From positions 3,616,096-3,680,095 of the forward strand of contig NZ_LT799418.1 of NCBI RefSeq assembly GCF_900162725.1: a stretch of 64,000 nt of DNA, given 5' to 3'. Under the pieces are notes generated by a model. That model made no database searches. It had not been told where the DNA came from and saw nothing but the letters and a program-made list of their open reading frames with translations. The position numbers and the translations under genes were made by a program. The stretch is from Parabacteroides sp. Marseille-P3160. GTDB taxonomy: Bacteria; Bacteroidota; Bacteroidia; Bacteroidales; Tannerellaceae. Shown here piece after piece: positions 1-9,180 of this stretch; the stretch's first letter is position 1, and each line of letters begins with the position of its first letter.

Positions 1-153
1 GCTATATCCCATCCGGCTCCCCGACTCCGACACACCGTCGATACGTTGCACCAAGGAAGAGTAAGACAAGCCGGCCCGGACGCCATAGCTCATTTGCGCT
101 TCCATTCCGAAAGCCACCATTAGAAGTAGTCCGATAAATGCTGTTCGTCTCAT
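1..153 (-). CDS. Outer-membrane beta-barrel protein, N-terminal part only
   Basis: The reading frame runs off the left edge, so only the first 51 codons are present. The start is an ATG followed by a classic signal peptide: Arg-Arg, then a hydrophobic stretch (AFIGLLLMVAFG) and a probable cleavage site near MEAQ. The mature start, MSYGVRAGLSYSSL, has the alternating aromatic/glycine pattern of a first outer-membrane beta strand, as in porin-family/PorT-like barrels of Bacteroidetes. A TATCTTTG -7-like box on this strand lies at 174-181. The family assignment is an inference from a short fragment. Confidence 0.6.
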   Translation of the reverse strand, partial: MRRTAFIGLLLMVAFGMEAQMSYGVRAGLSYSSLVQRIDGVSESGSRMGYS

Positions 154-173
154 AATCGATTTTCTATCTGCCA

Positions 174-181
174 CAAAGATA
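174..181 (-). promoter_or_regulatory. Putative -7 box of the left-edge barrel gene
   Basis: TATCTTTG matches the Bacteroidetes TAnnTTTG -7 consensus and sits about 20 bp before the ATG at 153. No convincing TTTG -33 element is visible at the usual 19-21 bp spacing, so this is a half-supported promoter. Confidence 0.3.
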
Positions 182-326
182 AGAATATTATAATGAATCA
201 GGGCTTAAAGTACGGTCGCTATTTTGCGGATTTTACTCAATTTTTCAGCAAATTTGCTATTCTGCTTTGTAAAGTTAATATTTATTTCGGAAATTCACAA
301 AAAAAGTGAATTCTGTTTTCGCAAAG

Positions 327-923
327 TTATTCGCCGCCCGGGGGCAAGTGGTAGAGCGTGCGGCTACCGCGGCCTTCCTTGACTAAGAGGCCTTTGCCGA
401 CATAATCTGCCAGGGCTTTGGCGGCTCGCCTCCAGGAACAGCCCGTCAGGGAGCGGTAGAGGTTGGGCGTGAGGTAACCGAGTTGCTTTGCGAACGCAAG
501 GGCGTCTTCCGTCCAATCTTTTTCATCGGCCTTTCTCAGCTCTTTTTCCTGGCGGTAATCGCGTTTGAGCTCGACATGGCGGACGCCGTCGAGTAATCGC
601 CTGTCGCATCCGAAGTTAATACCGTCAACCTCTATTACACGTTTGTTTCCATCCTTCGTTTTCGTGCGGAGCGAAGGCGAAAAGTAACCGATTCCTTCCA
701 GGTTGATATGATAGCCTTCACTTAGGCCGCGTTGGATGACCCAGGCAAGGGAATCGAGGGCCGCCTTGACGTCGGCCGGGGAAAGTGTGGAACGGGCGCA
801 AATTTGTGTGCAGATAGTGTCTGTGCCGTATGTACCGGATGAGAAATCGTGCGCGACGGATAAAAAATGTCCCTCTCCTTTTTTAAGGTCGGGGATGTGC
901 TGGATAGTAAATGAAATAGCCAT
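327..923 (-). CDS. HU-HIG family DNA-binding protein with C-terminal winged helix
   Basis: A 198-residue protein. Residues about 1-120 form an HU/IHF-like domain with the family landmarks SPADV (near 48) and LEGIGYFS (near 75), where the second HU strand begins. Residues about 130-198 look like a winged helix: a helical stretch, then GCSWRRAAKALADYV as a recognition helix and a wing ending SRTLYHL. HU domains fused to winged helices are the HU-HIG class common in Bacteroidetes; they are thought to be nucleoid or local regulatory proteins. It shares the SPADV and LEG(I/L)GYFS landmarks and the same architecture with the gene at 61772-62365. It appears to be a single-gene unit. The leader carries tandem 22-23 bp repeats at 1018-1086, possibly an autoregulatory site. 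Confidence 0.8.
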   Translation of the reverse strand: MAISFTIQHIPDLKKGEGHFLSVAHDFSSGTYGTDTICTQICARSTLSPADVKAALDSLAWVIQRGLSEGYHINLEGIGYFSPSLRTKTKDGNKRVIEVDGINFGCDRRLLDGVRHVELKRDYRQEKELRKADEKDWTEDALAFAKQLGYLTPNLYRSLTGCSWRRAAKALADYVGKGLLVKEGRGSRTLYHLPPGGE

Positions 924-1256
924 AGTTTTTTTTGTATTTTAAGGTTATTGATTCGTTCTTTCGGCAGCCCGGTTTAGTTTCAATCCCGGCGCAAAGTCTG
1001 TTTCTTCCGGCCGGGTGAAGTTCTTTTTCCCATGGAGAGAAGAACTTCGCCTCATAGGGAAAAGGACTTCGCCTCACGGGGCAAAATCCACTTGCCAGTA
1101 TACAAATATACGACCGCCGCCGCCGAATTATTCTTTTGGAAACGCTTTTTTTATTTGGGGAGGCTTTTCTTTTATTTCCCGTGCGGAAGAAGTTATCAAC
1201 AACCGGCCGGCCGCACCAAATAAACTCGTAACTTTATAGCCTAATTTATTTGTCGT
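924..1256. other. Intergenic region between divergent HU-HIG gene and dnaE
   Basis: A 333-bp gene-free stretch holding the repeat block at 1018-1086, a minus-strand TATATTTG -7-like box at 1103-1110 (no good -33 partner seen), and a plus-strand TAACTTTA box about 30 bp before the dnaE ATG that could be a weak dnaE promoter. Short open frames here have no recognisable protein features and are ignored. Confidence 0.5.
1018..1086. repeat. Tandem 22-23 bp repeats plus inverted copy, upstream of HU-HIG gene
   Basis: Two adjacent direct copies, at 1042-1063 and 1064-1086, share the core ACTTCGCCTCA followed by a G-run and AAAA. A third, inverted arm at 1018-1030 (GAAGTTCTTTTTCCC) pairs imperfectly with 1057-1070, so the block can fold into a hairpin. 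It lies about 95-163 bp upstream of the HU-HIG start codon. The arrangement resembles that ahead of the second HU-HIG gene (61561-61709), although the repeat sequences differ. Confidence 0.7.
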
Positions 1257-4200
1257 ATGGAATCATTTGTTCATTTACACGTACACTCCCAATATTCGCT
1301 GTTGGACGGCCAGGCCTCTATCGACGCCCTGATCGAGAAGGCGCAGAAGGACGGCATGAAAGGCATCGCCCTGACCGACCACGGCAGCATGTTCGGGATC
1401 AAGGAGTTTTATAACAAAGTTAAAAAGAAAAACAGCAAATATACCGGCACGATTAAGGATTGCAAACGCGAACTTGCGGAATTGATGCGCAAGGAAAACA
1501 CGACGCCGGAAGAGGACGAGCGGATATCCAAACTGCTGGATAAAATAAAGGAGAATGAAGACCAGCTATTCAAGCCTATTCTCGGCTGTGAGTGTTATTG
1601 CGCTCGCAACGGGCGGCATAACAAGTCCGAAAAAGAAGACCGGAGCGGCTGGCATCTTGTCGTCCTGGCCAAAAATCTGCAAGGCTACAAGAACCTGATC
1701 AAGATGGTCTCGATCTCATGGACGGAAGGCTTTTACGGCCGTCCGCGCATCGACAAGGAATTACTGGAAAAATACCACGAAGGCCTGGTCATCAGCTCCG
1801 CCTGCCTCGGGGGAGAGATTCCTCAAAAAATCATGCACAACCATATCGAAGAAGCGGAAGAGGCTATCGAATGGTTCAAAGGCATCTTCGGAGAAGATTA
1901 TTACCTGGAGATACAGCGACATGAGACGCACGACCCGAATGCCGAACAAAGCACTTTTGTGCGCCAGACGGAGGTCAACAAGGTATTGGTGGAATTGGCG
2001 CAAAAGCATGGCGTCAAAGTCATTGCCACTAATGATGTCCATTTTGCCAATTCGGAAGACGCCGAAGCGCATGACCGGTTGATCTGCCTCAGTACCGGCA
2101 AGGACCTGGACGATCCGAACCGTCTGCACTACACCAAGCAGGAATGGCTGAAGACGACAGCGGAGATGAATGCCATCTTTGCCGACGTGCCGGAAGCGCT
2201 TCGAAACACGCAGGAGATCCTCGACAAGGTAGAATACTACTCGATCGATTCCGACGCACTGATGCCGTTCTTCAACATCGACCCCTCTTTCGGAACAGAA
2301 GAAGAATATAGGCAGAAATTTTCGGAATCCGACCTGATCGGAGAGTTCGGTGAAAAGAATTACAACCGATTGGGCGGATACGATAAGGTGATCCGTATCA
2401 AGCTGGAGGCGGACTATCTTACCCATCTGACCATGGAGCGGGCGCCGTCGCGCTACGGAAAAGAGATGAGCGACGAGGTGAAAGAACGGATCGAGTTCGA
2501 GTTGAACGTCATGAAAACCATGGGATTCCCCGGATACTTCCTCATCGTGCAGGATTTCATCAATGCGGCGCGGCAGATGGGAGTTGCCGTAGGACCGGGA
2601 CGTGGTTCGGCTGCGGGATCAGCCGTCGCTTACTGCCTCGGTATCACGGATATTGACCCGATTAAATACGATCTCCTGTTCGAGCGTTTCCTGAACCCCG
2701 ACCGGATCTCCATGCCTGATATCGATATCGACTTCGATGATGACGGCCGGGGATTGGTATTGAAATGGGTAACAGACAAATATGGACAGGAGCGGGTGGC
2801 ACATATCATTACTTACGGCACGATGGCGACCAAATCGTCGATCAAAGATGTTGCACGTGTACAGAAGTTGCCGCTCTCCGAATCAAACCGGCTAACCAAA
2901 CTGGTTCCCGATAAGATCCCCGACAAAAAGCGGGTTACCCTCAAGGATGCCATCGAATACGTTCCGGAGTTGAAAGAGGCGGCTAACAGTCATGACGCGA
3001 CGACACGCGACACGCTGAAATATGCGCAGATGCTGGAAGGGAACGTACGCAACACTGGAGTGCACGCCTGCGGGATCATCATCGGCCGCCAGGATATTTC
3101 GGACATCGTTCCGGTCAGCACGGCGGAAGACAAAGATACGGGTGAAACGATGCTCGTTACCCAATACGAAGGTTCGGTCATAGAGGAAACCGGATTGATC
3201 AAGATGGATTTTCTTGGGCTTAAAACGCTGTCGATCATCAAGGAGGCAGTAGAAAACATATACCAGACCACAGGAGAAAAAATCGACATCGCCCAAATCG
3301 ACCTGGAGGACAAAAAGACCTATGAGTTATATTGCCAGGGAAAGACTACCGGCACATTCCAGTTTGAGTCGGCCGGCATGCAGAAGTATCTGAAAGAATT
3401 GCAACCCTCGAAGTTTGAGGATCTGATCGCGATGAATGCCCTCTATCGCCCGGGGCCAATGGATTATATTCCTTCCTTTATCGCGCGGAAACACGGACAG
3501 GAGGAGATTGTCTACGATATTCCCATCATGGAGCGTTACCTGAAAGATACCTACGGGATTACAGTCTATCAGGAACAGGTGATGCTCCTTTCCCGATTGC
3601 TGGCCAATTTCACGAGAGGTGAAAGCGACACCTTGCGGAAAGCCATGGGAAAGAAGATGATCGAGAAGATGAACGAACTGAAGGAGAAGTTCCTTCAAGG
3701 TGGCAAAGCGAACGGTTACAAGGAAGAGACGCTGAACAAGATCTGGGCGGACTGGGAGAAGTTCGCTTCCTACGCCTTCAATAAGAGCCATGCCACCTGC
3801 TATTCCTGGGTAGCTTATCAGACGGCTTTTCTGAAAGCCAACTATCCTTCGGAATACATGGCGGCCGTACTGAGCCGGAACTTGTCCAATATCACGGATA
3901 TCACCAAGTTCATGGATGAATGCAAAGCCATGGGCATCCAGGTATTGGGGCCGGATGTAAACGAATCGATCCTGAAATTCAGCGTAAATAAACAAGGGGA
4001 CATCCGTTTCGGCCTGGGGGCGGTCAAAGGCGTCGGAGAGGGAGCCGTCTTCAATATTATTAATGAACGCAAGGAAAACGGGCCATTCAAGGATATATTC
4101 GACTTTGTAGAGCGGGTGAACCTGACGGCTTGCAATAAAAAGAATATCGAATCACTGGCGCTGGCCGGTGCATTCGATAACTTAAAGATCAAACGGGAAC

Positions 4201-5012
4201 AGTTCTTTGCTGAAAATAGCAAGGGAGAGATATTTATTGAAACGCTCGTGCGTTATGGGGGCAAATACCAACTGGACAAGCAATTATCGGCAAATTCATT
4301 ATTTGGTGACGATTCATCGGTCACGATTTCTCATCCTGAAATCCCGTCTTGCCTGCCTTGGAGCAATCTGGAACGCCTCAACAAGGAAAAAGAATTGGTC
4401 GGTATTTATTTGTCGGCACATCCGCTGGATGAGTATCGCATTATCCTGACCTATGTCTGTAATACCGGCATGGCGGAACTAAGCGACCGGGATGTTTTAA
4501 AAGGGCGGGAGATCTTGCTCGGAGGGATTGTCACAGACTTCCGGGAGGGGTTAACGCGTACCGGCAAACATTACGGGGTAGTGAAAATGGAAGATTATAC
4601 AGGTAGTGGCGAAATCGCCCTGTTCGGGGATGACTATATTAACTACAGCAAGTTCTGCAAGCTGGGCATGTATCTGCTGATCAACGCTTCCATACAGCCA
4701 AGACAGTGGAATCCGAACGAACTCGATTTTAAAATCAGTAATATCCGCCTGTTGCAAAATGAAAAAGATAAATTAATAGAAAAGATTAACATTAGCCTTT
4801 CCATTCACCAGCTAAATGAGCAAACGATTAATGAACTATCCACCCTGATCAAGAAGAATCCGGGCAATACACTACTGTATTTCAAGATTATAGACGGAGA
4901 GCATAATTTGTCGTTAAACTTGTTTTCCAAGAATGTCCGCCTGAATGTAACCCGTGATCTGGTCGACTTTCTATCGGCTAATGATAATATTGATTTTATG
5001 ATAAATAAATAA
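1257..5012 (+). CDS. dnaE: DNA polymerase III alpha subunit
   Basis: Replicative DNA polymerase catalytic subunit, 1251 residues, near full length for DnaE. The N-terminal PHP domain begins at residue 4 (FVHLHVHSQYSLLDG) and continues with the metal-site stretch ALTDHGSMFG. The polymerase core shows GPGRGSAAGS near residue 444 and the catalytic aspartates in PDIDIDFDD near 486. A helix-hairpin-helix region and a C-terminal OB fold (about 1080-1160) follow. This is the DnaE type, not PolC, because there is no embedded proofreading exonuclease. The ATG is preceded by a region without a strong Shine-Dalgarno sequence, usual in Bacteroidetes. trxA follows 93 bp downstream with its own likely promoter. 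Confidence 0.98.
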   Translation: MESFVHLHVHSQYSLLDGQASIDALIEKAQKDGMKGIALTDHGSMFGIKEFYNKVKKKNSKYTGTIKDCKRELAELMRKENTTPEEDERISKLLDKIKENEDQLFKPILGCECYCARNGRHNKSEKEDRSGWHLVVLAKNLQGYKNLIKMVSISWTEGFYGRPRIDKELLEKYHEGLVISSACLGGEIPQKIMHNHIEEAEEAIEWFKGIFGEDYYLEIQRHETHDPNAEQSTFVRQTEVNKVLVELAQKHGVKVIATNDVHFANSEDAEAHDRLICLSTGKDLDDPNRLHYTKQEWLKTTAEMNAIFADVPEALRNTQEILDKVEYYSIDSDALMPFFNIDPSFGTEEEYRQKFSESDLIGEFGEKNYNRLGGYDKVIRIKLEADYLTHLTMERAPSRYGKEMSDEVKERIEFELNVMKTMGFPGYFLIVQDFINAARQMGVAVGPGRGSAAGSAVAYCLGITDIDPIKYDLLFERFLNPDRISMPDIDIDFDDDGRGLVLKWVTDKYGQERVAHIITYGTMATKSSIKDVARVQKLPLSESNRLTKLVPDKIPDKKRVTLKDAIEYVPELKEAANSHDATTRDTLKYAQMLEGNVRNTGVHACGIIIGRQDISDIVPVSTAEDKDTGETMLVTQYEGSVIEETGLIKMDFLGLKTLSIIKEAVENIYQTTGEKIDIAQIDLEDKKTYELYCQGKTTGTFQFESAGMQKYLKELQPSKFEDLIAMNALYRPGPMDYIPSFIARKHGQEEIVYDIPIMERYLKDTYGITVYQEQVMLLSRLLANFTRGESDTLRKAMGKKMIEKMNELKEKFLQGGKANGYKEETLNKIWADWEKFASYAFNKSHATCYSWVAYQTAFLKANYPSEYMAAVLSRNLSNITDITKFMDECKAMGIQVLGPDVNESILKFSVNKQGDIRFGLGAVKGVGEGAVFNIINERKENGPFKDIFDFVERVNLTACNKKNIESLALAGAFDNLKIKREQFFAENSKGEIFIETLVRYGGKYQLDKQLSANSLFGDDSSVTISHPEIPSCLPWSNLERLNKEKELVGIYLSAHPLDEYRIILTYVCNTGMAELSDRDVLKGREILLGGIVTDFREGLTRTGKHYGVVKMEDYTGSGEIALFGDDYINYSKFCKLGMYLLINASIQPRQWNPNELDFKISNIRLLQNEKDKLIEKINISLSIHQLNEQTINELSTLIKKNPGNTLLYFKIIDGEHNLSLNLFSKNVRLNVTRDLVDFLSANDNIDFMINK

Positions 5013-5013
5013 T

Positions 5014-5045
5014 ATTGGTACGAAAAGAGAAAAATACTAATTTTG
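5014..5045 (+). promoter_or_regulatory. Putative trxA promoter
   Basis: A TAATTTTG -7 box (5038-5045, fits TAnnTTTG) lies 20 bp after an ATTG -33-like box (5014-5017). Spacing is ideal for the Bacteroidetes primary sigma factor. It would start transcription about 50 bp before the trxA ATG, just after the dnaE stop. Confidence 0.5.
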
Positions 5046-5105
5046 GGCTTCGTTTATTGATACGGTAACATTAGATAAAAATAGAAGTAAACTTATATAT
5101 TGAAT

Positions 5106-5420
5106 ATGGCATTAACTGTAACAGATCAGAATTTCAATGAAGTATTGAATTCTGGCAAACCTTTGGTTTTGGACTTTTGGGCAGAATGGTGTGGCCCGTG
5201 CCGCATGGTCGGACCGATCATCGAAGATTTAGCAGAAGAATACAAGGACCGCGTAACGGTCGGTAAAGTAGATGTCGATGAAAACAACGACATTGTGGCC
5301 CAGTTCGGCGTTCGTAATATCCCGACCATCTTATTTTTCAAGGACGGGAAAGTAGTAGACAAACAAGTCGGCGCCGCTCAACGGGGTGTATTTGTCGACA
5401 AAATAAAAAAGTTATTATAA
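5106..5420 (+). CDS. trxA: Thioredoxin
   Basis: Cytoplasmic disulfide reductase of 104 residues, the typical thioredoxin length. The redox motif WCGPC has its cysteines at residues 29 and 32, preceded by VLDFWAEW; the cis-proline loop NIPTILFF and the terminal KDGKVVDKQVGA block are intact. The ATG at 5106 is chosen over a TTG two codons upstream because it gives the canonical MALTV start. It directly follows dnaE on the same strand and is followed by a strong hairpin terminator shared with the convergent gene. Confidence 0.97.
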   Translation: MALTVTDQNFNEVLNSGKPLVLDFWAEWCGPCRMVGPIIEDLAEEYKDRVTVGKVDVDENNDIVAQFGVRNIPTILFFKDGKVVDKQVGAAQRGVFVDKIKKLL

Positions 5421-5448
5421 CCTCCGGTAATCCGGAATTATTCATAAA

Positions 5449-5494
5449 ACAAGGGGTTGTTTAAAAAGTAGCTACTTTTTAGACAACCCCTTTG
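5449..5494. terminator. Bidirectional terminator between trxA and mnmD
   Basis: A long perfect hairpin: outer arms AAGGGGTTGT (5451-5460) and ACAACCCCTT (5483-5492), enclosing the palindrome AAAAAGTAGCTACTTTTT. T-rich stretches flank both sides. Its right arm forms the last codons and stop of the convergent gene, so coding sequence and terminator overlap. Confidence 0.85.
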
Positions 5495-6183
5495 TTTTTT
5501 CCGGACTTTCGTGCGCGGAGCATCTCCCGCTTACCGGGAGGGCCGGGAATGCGTTCGACTTTGAAACCGGCTGCCTGCATCATCCGGCGAACAGATCCTT
5601 TGGCACAGTAGGTAGTCAGTATTCCCTCCGGCGCCATGGCCTCATAGAGGCGTTCGAAGAGAGGCTGATTCCATACTTCCGGTTGTTTGTCCGGCGCAAA
5701 AGCATCAAAATAGACAAGATCGATCCCTGGCGGAAACTCACACCGATTCAAATCTCCTTGCATCTTATGCAGTACAAATCCGTCAGAAAGGGGAACGTCC
5801 CTCTCCCACTCCGCCTCATGCAACGATAAGAAAGAAGCATCGTTCCCGGGGGCAACGATGTCTCCATAATTCAATCTGCGAATCATATCGAAAGGCAAAG
5901 GATATTGTTCGACCGCCCGGTAGAGAACTTTAATACCCTGCTCTCCGGCATCCAATAAAGTAAGGAAAGCATTCAATCCGGTACCGAACCCGACCTCGAA
6001 CACCGTAATCCTCTCCTGGTGCAATTGATGCAATCCCGCCTCGATAAAGACATGGCGGGATTCCTGTACGGCCCCGTTGACCGAATGGTAATGTTCTTCC
6101 AAAGCAGGTACATACAACGTGTGGCTTCCGTCAGCCGTTAGCTGAAGCTCAAATCCGGAAGAAGCGGAATTTTCCTTTTTCAT
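5479..6183 (-). CDS. mnmD: tRNA 5-methylaminomethyl-2-thiouridine methyltransferase (MnmD type)
   Basis: SAM-dependent methyltransferase, 234 residues, equivalent to the N-terminal half of MnmC; it finishes the mnm5s2U34 wobble modification in tRNA. The SAM-binding loop EVGFGTGLNAF lies at about 63-73, and the family motif YFDAFAPDKQPEVW at about 158-171. The C-terminal FAD oxidoreductase half of E. coli MnmC is absent, so this is the stand-alone MnmD form. The ATG overlaps the stop of the MATE gene in an ATGA junction, suggesting translational coupling. The 3' end lies inside a terminator hairpin. Confidence 0.85.
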   Translation of the reverse strand: MKKENSASSGFELQLTADGSHTLYVPALEEHYHSVNGAVQESRHVFIEAGLHQLHQERITVFEVGFGTGLNAFLTLLDAGEQGIKVLYRAVEQYPLPFDMIRRLNYGDIVAPGNDASFLSLHEAEWERDVPLSDGFVLHKMQGDLNRCEFPPGIDLVYFDAFAPDKQPEVWNQPLFERLYEAMAPEGILTTYCAKGSVRRMMQAAGFKVERIPGPPGKREMLRARKSGKNKGVV

Positions 6184-7496
6184 GATTGCAAATGAATGGT
6201 TGAAATACTTTTTGATAAAACCGACTTAGCCATCATCGTTTGAACACCTCCGCGCAAAGCCAGATAACAAAGGAAAGAAATCCATAAAGCCGAAGGCATC
6301 CGGCAGGCAGAAAGAAGGGCATAAAGCAGAAAGAAGCCGCCTGCCGCCACCAACATCGAATTGCGCATCTGGCGTGATGCTGTCGCTCCGATGAAGATAC
6401 CGTCCCATAAGAATGCGGCGAATCCGGCCATGGGAATAAGCAGTACCCAATGTCGGTAAGCACGGCTGGCAAGAATCACATTGGCCTTATCCGTAAGTAT
6501 CCCCAAGATCTCTTCAGTGAAGAGCCCGTATAAAAGTGTAAAAAGCAAAGCGACCGCTAAACCCCAACGAAACAGTTGCCGGACAAGCCGGTATAAATTC
6601 AACGGATCCCGCGCCCCGACATACCGCCCCGCCAGGGCTTCGGCGGCATAGGCAAATCCATCCATCATATAGGAGAAAAAAATGAAGAACTGCATCAACA
6701 GCGTATTTACGGCCAATATCGTATCGCCCAAGCTTGCCGAAGCGGAGGTAAAAAACGTCGTCACGCAAACCAGCAACAAAGTTCTCATGAAGATATCCGA
6801 ATTGACACGGAAAAAGGGGGCGAATGTGCGTACACGCTTCACCACGCTCCAATCCCAATAAGAACGCAACCGCCCGTAACACCGGACGAAAATGAGTAAG
6901 GCATAGAGGAAACCGCAGGTCTGTGCAATGAGGGAAGCCATAGCCACTCCTTCGATCTGCATACCCAATCCATAGACGAAAAAGAAACTCAGGCAGATAT
7001 TTAACACATTCACAAAGATCGCAACGAACATGGGTGTTTTCGCATTCTGCATGCCGATCAGCCAACCGGTCAAGGCGTATTGTCCGAGAATAGCCGGAGC
7101 CGCCCAGATATAAATATTGAAGTAGGCCTTTGTATAGCTACGAACCGTCTCGCTGGTTTCTATCCAATGAAAAGCCAGTTCCAGAATGCCGCGATGAAAA
7201 AGCAGAATCAGCCCGCTAGCTAACATGGCTATCGCCATGGAACGAAACAAGACGGCTGTCGCTTCCTTCAGGTTCCTTGCGCCGTAGGATTGGGCTGTAA
7301 AACCGCTGGTTCCCATCCGTAGGAATGCAAAATTCCAGTAGATAAAGTTGACTATCATTGTCGCCAGGCTGATTCCCCCGATCGATTGCTCAACCTCCAG
7401 ATGCCCGACGATCGCAAGGTCCACCACCCCCAAAAGTGGAACAGTGATGTTGGAAATGATATTCGGCAGCGCCAAACGAAGTATTTTCTTATTCAT
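6180..7496 (-). CDS. MATE-family multidrug/sodium efflux transporter (DinF-like)
   Basis: Inner-membrane secondary transporter with about 12 hydrophobic segments, roughly 438 residues, the normal size for MATE/DinF proteins. The N-terminus MNKKILRLALPNIISNITVP is typical, with the LPN and VDLAIVGHL elements of the first repeat; a second repeat with a similar layout begins near residue 230. The ATG at 7496 is preferred over a TTG six codons upstream. It is co-transcribed with mnmD (4-bp overlap). The substrate cannot be told from sequence. Confidence 0.88.
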   Translation of the reverse strand: MNKKILRLALPNIISNITVPLLGVVDLAIVGHLEVEQSIGGISLATMIVNFIYWNFAFLRMGTSGFTAQSYGARNLKEATAVLFRSMAIAMLASGLILLFHRGILELAFHWIETSETVRSYTKAYFNIYIWAAPAILGQYALTGWLIGMQNAKTPMFVAIFVNVLNICLSFFFVYGLGMQIEGVAMASLIAQTCGFLYALLIFVRCYGRLRSYWDWSVVKRVRTFAPFFRVNSDIFMRTLLLVCVTTFFTSASASLGDTILAVNTLLMQFFIFFSYMMDGFAYAAEALAGRYVGARDPLNLYRLVRQLFRWGLAVALLFTLLYGLFTEEILGILTDKANVILASRAYRHWVLLIPMAGFAAFLWDGIFIGATASRQMRNSMLVAAGGFFLLYALLSACRMPSALWISFLCYLALRGGVQTMMAKSVLSKSISTIHLQS

Positions 7497-7561
7497 GACG
7501 CAAAGGTAAAACAAATCGGGATGACCGCCCGCCGCACCCCAGTCAAAACCGGGGAAGCTTA

Positions 7562-9154
7562 TTAATATTCATCTACTTTCTGCTCTACCCTGAATCGGTC
7601 GAGTTGCGCCTGCAATCGATCGGCGATCTCCTTGTAGGCTGGGTTTCCATATAGATTATCCAATTCATTCGGATCGGCCTGCAGGTCGTAAAGTTCATTG
7701 CAACTGATCGTATTCCCCATGTCTTTGCCAAAACCTTCCCCATAGAAATGGATCAACTTGTAGCGCTCGTCGCGCACGCCATCATGACGGCGTACCTGAT
7801 GTACGGCCGGATAATCATAATAATGATAATACAAGTATTTTCTCCAATCGGAAGGTTTCTCCCCTTTCAGAAGCGGAAGAAACGATTGCCCGACAAAGGA
7901 AGCCGGTTTCTCCACGCCGGCAATAGCAAGGAAGGTAGGCGCATAGTCTATATTTTGGACCAGTTCATCGTTCGTTGTTCCGGCATTCATTTTCCCGGGA
8001 TACCGGATGATCAACGGAGTACGGAACGATTCTTCATACATGAAACGTTTATCAAACCAGCCATGTTCCCCATTATAAAATCCCTGGTCGGAGGTATAAA
8101 CAATCACCGTATTATCCAGCAGATTGTTTTTTGCGAGATAAGCAACCAGCCGCCCCACCTCGTCGTCCACCGATTTTATACAGCGCAGATAGTCACGCAT
8201 ATACCGTTGGAATTTCCAACGAACCAACGCATCGCCGGTCATCGGATGATCATTAAAAGCCTTGTTCCTCGGCGCATAAGCAGATTCCCAGGCTTTCCAT
8301 TGCCCGGCATTCATCCGTTTGACCGACGGCTCCCAGCCGGCGCGCTCATCCGGGCTTCCTATGCTGTCCGGATCATTCAACTTCAAATCATAGATCAGTT
8401 GCAAATCCCGTCCGACCTCCATTTCCTGGGAATAAGCGGCGGCGCAACGCGTTTTGTAATCGTCATAAAAGGTTTCCGGTAAGGGGAACTCGACATCCTC
8501 GTAAAGATTGAGGTACTTTTCTTCCGGCATCCAGTTCCTGTGCGGTGCCTTGTGATGCACAAAAAGGGCAAACGGCTTTTTCTTATTCCTATGTTCCAAA
8601 AATTCAACCGCATGGTCCGTGATCAAATGGGTAGCATATCCTTCTTCCCGGATATATTTTCCATGGGATTCTTTGGTCTTGAATTCAGGATTATAATAAG
8701 CTCCCTGGTCTTCCAAGACAGAGTAATAATCGAAACCTTTCGGCTCACATTGCATATGCCATTTACCGATTACCGCCGTCTGGTATCCTTTGGTCTGCAG
8801 CAATTCCGACACAAAGACCTTGGTAGAATCAATCCCTTTACCTAAGGTGCGCTGTCCGTTCTGATGGCTGTATAGTCCGGTCATCAGACAGGCACGACTG
8901 GGAGTCGAAAGCGAATTTTCCACAAAAGCTCTCCGGAACAGAACGCCTTCGTTCGCCAGCCGGTCTATATTAGGCGTAGGAGCCAGTTTCCCAATCGGAT
9001 GCCCGTAAGCGCTTATTGCCTGGTACGAATGGTCGTCCGTCATGATATATACCACGTTAAGGGGCTTGTCCGAACCCTTGTCTTTCTGAGCCATACCCCA
9101 TTGGGGCATTCCGCATAATGCGGATAGTATAAACAGAGAATCTTTATATTTCAT
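7562..9154 (-). CDS. Secreted S1-family sulfatase, serine-type active site (1)
   Basis: Sulfate-ester hydrolase of 530 residues with an N-terminal signal peptide (hydrophobic core LFILSALCG, cleavage near GMAQ). The formylglycine motif is S83-T-P-S-R followed by ACLMTG, so the residue to be oxidised is serine, which needs an anaerobic radical-SAM maturase (anSME). Metal-site elements VYIMTDDH near residue 35, GKWHM, and YTSDQGFYNGEHG are present. The overall pattern (DDHSYQAISAYGHP) recalls GlcNAc-6-O-sulfatase-like subfamilies such as S1_11, but this is tentative. It sits 26 bp after a second sulfatase and downstream of a SusC/SusD pair, implying desulfation of an imported host or algal glycan in the periplasm. 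Confidence 0.92.
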   Translation of the reverse strand: MKYKDSLFILSALCGMPQWGMAQKDKGSDKPLNVVYIMTDDHSYQAISAYGHPIGKLAPTPNIDRLANEGVLFRRAFVENSLSTPSRACLMTGLYSHQNGQRTLGKGIDSTKVFVSELLQTKGYQTAVIGKWHMQCEPKGFDYYSVLEDQGAYYNPEFKTKESHGKYIREEGYATHLITDHAVEFLEHRNKKKPFALFVHHKAPHRNWMPEEKYLNLYEDVEFPLPETFYDDYKTRCAAAYSQEMEVGRDLQLIYDLKLNDPDSIGSPDERAGWEPSVKRMNAGQWKAWESAYAPRNKAFNDHPMTGDALVRWKFQRYMRDYLRCIKSVDDEVGRLVAYLAKNNLLDNTVIVYTSDQGFYNGEHGWFDKRFMYEESFRTPLIIRYPGKMNAGTTNDELVQNIDYAPTFLAIAGVEKPASFVGQSFLPLLKGEKPSDWRKYLYYHYYDYPAVHQVRRHDGVRDERYKLIHFYGEGFGKDMGNTISCNELYDLQADPNELDNLYGNPAYKEIADRLQAQLDRFRVEQKVDEY

Positions 9155-9180
9155 TTTATTTAATAATTTACATACATGCT

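Noticed and set aside
5100-5105. TTG start for trxA
   Set aside because: The ATG two codons later gives the usual thioredoxin N-terminus.
7748-8482. 244-codon open frame antisense to a sulfatase
   Set aside because: Shadow frame of a clear sulfatase gene; composition is rich in Ile/Arg with no motif.
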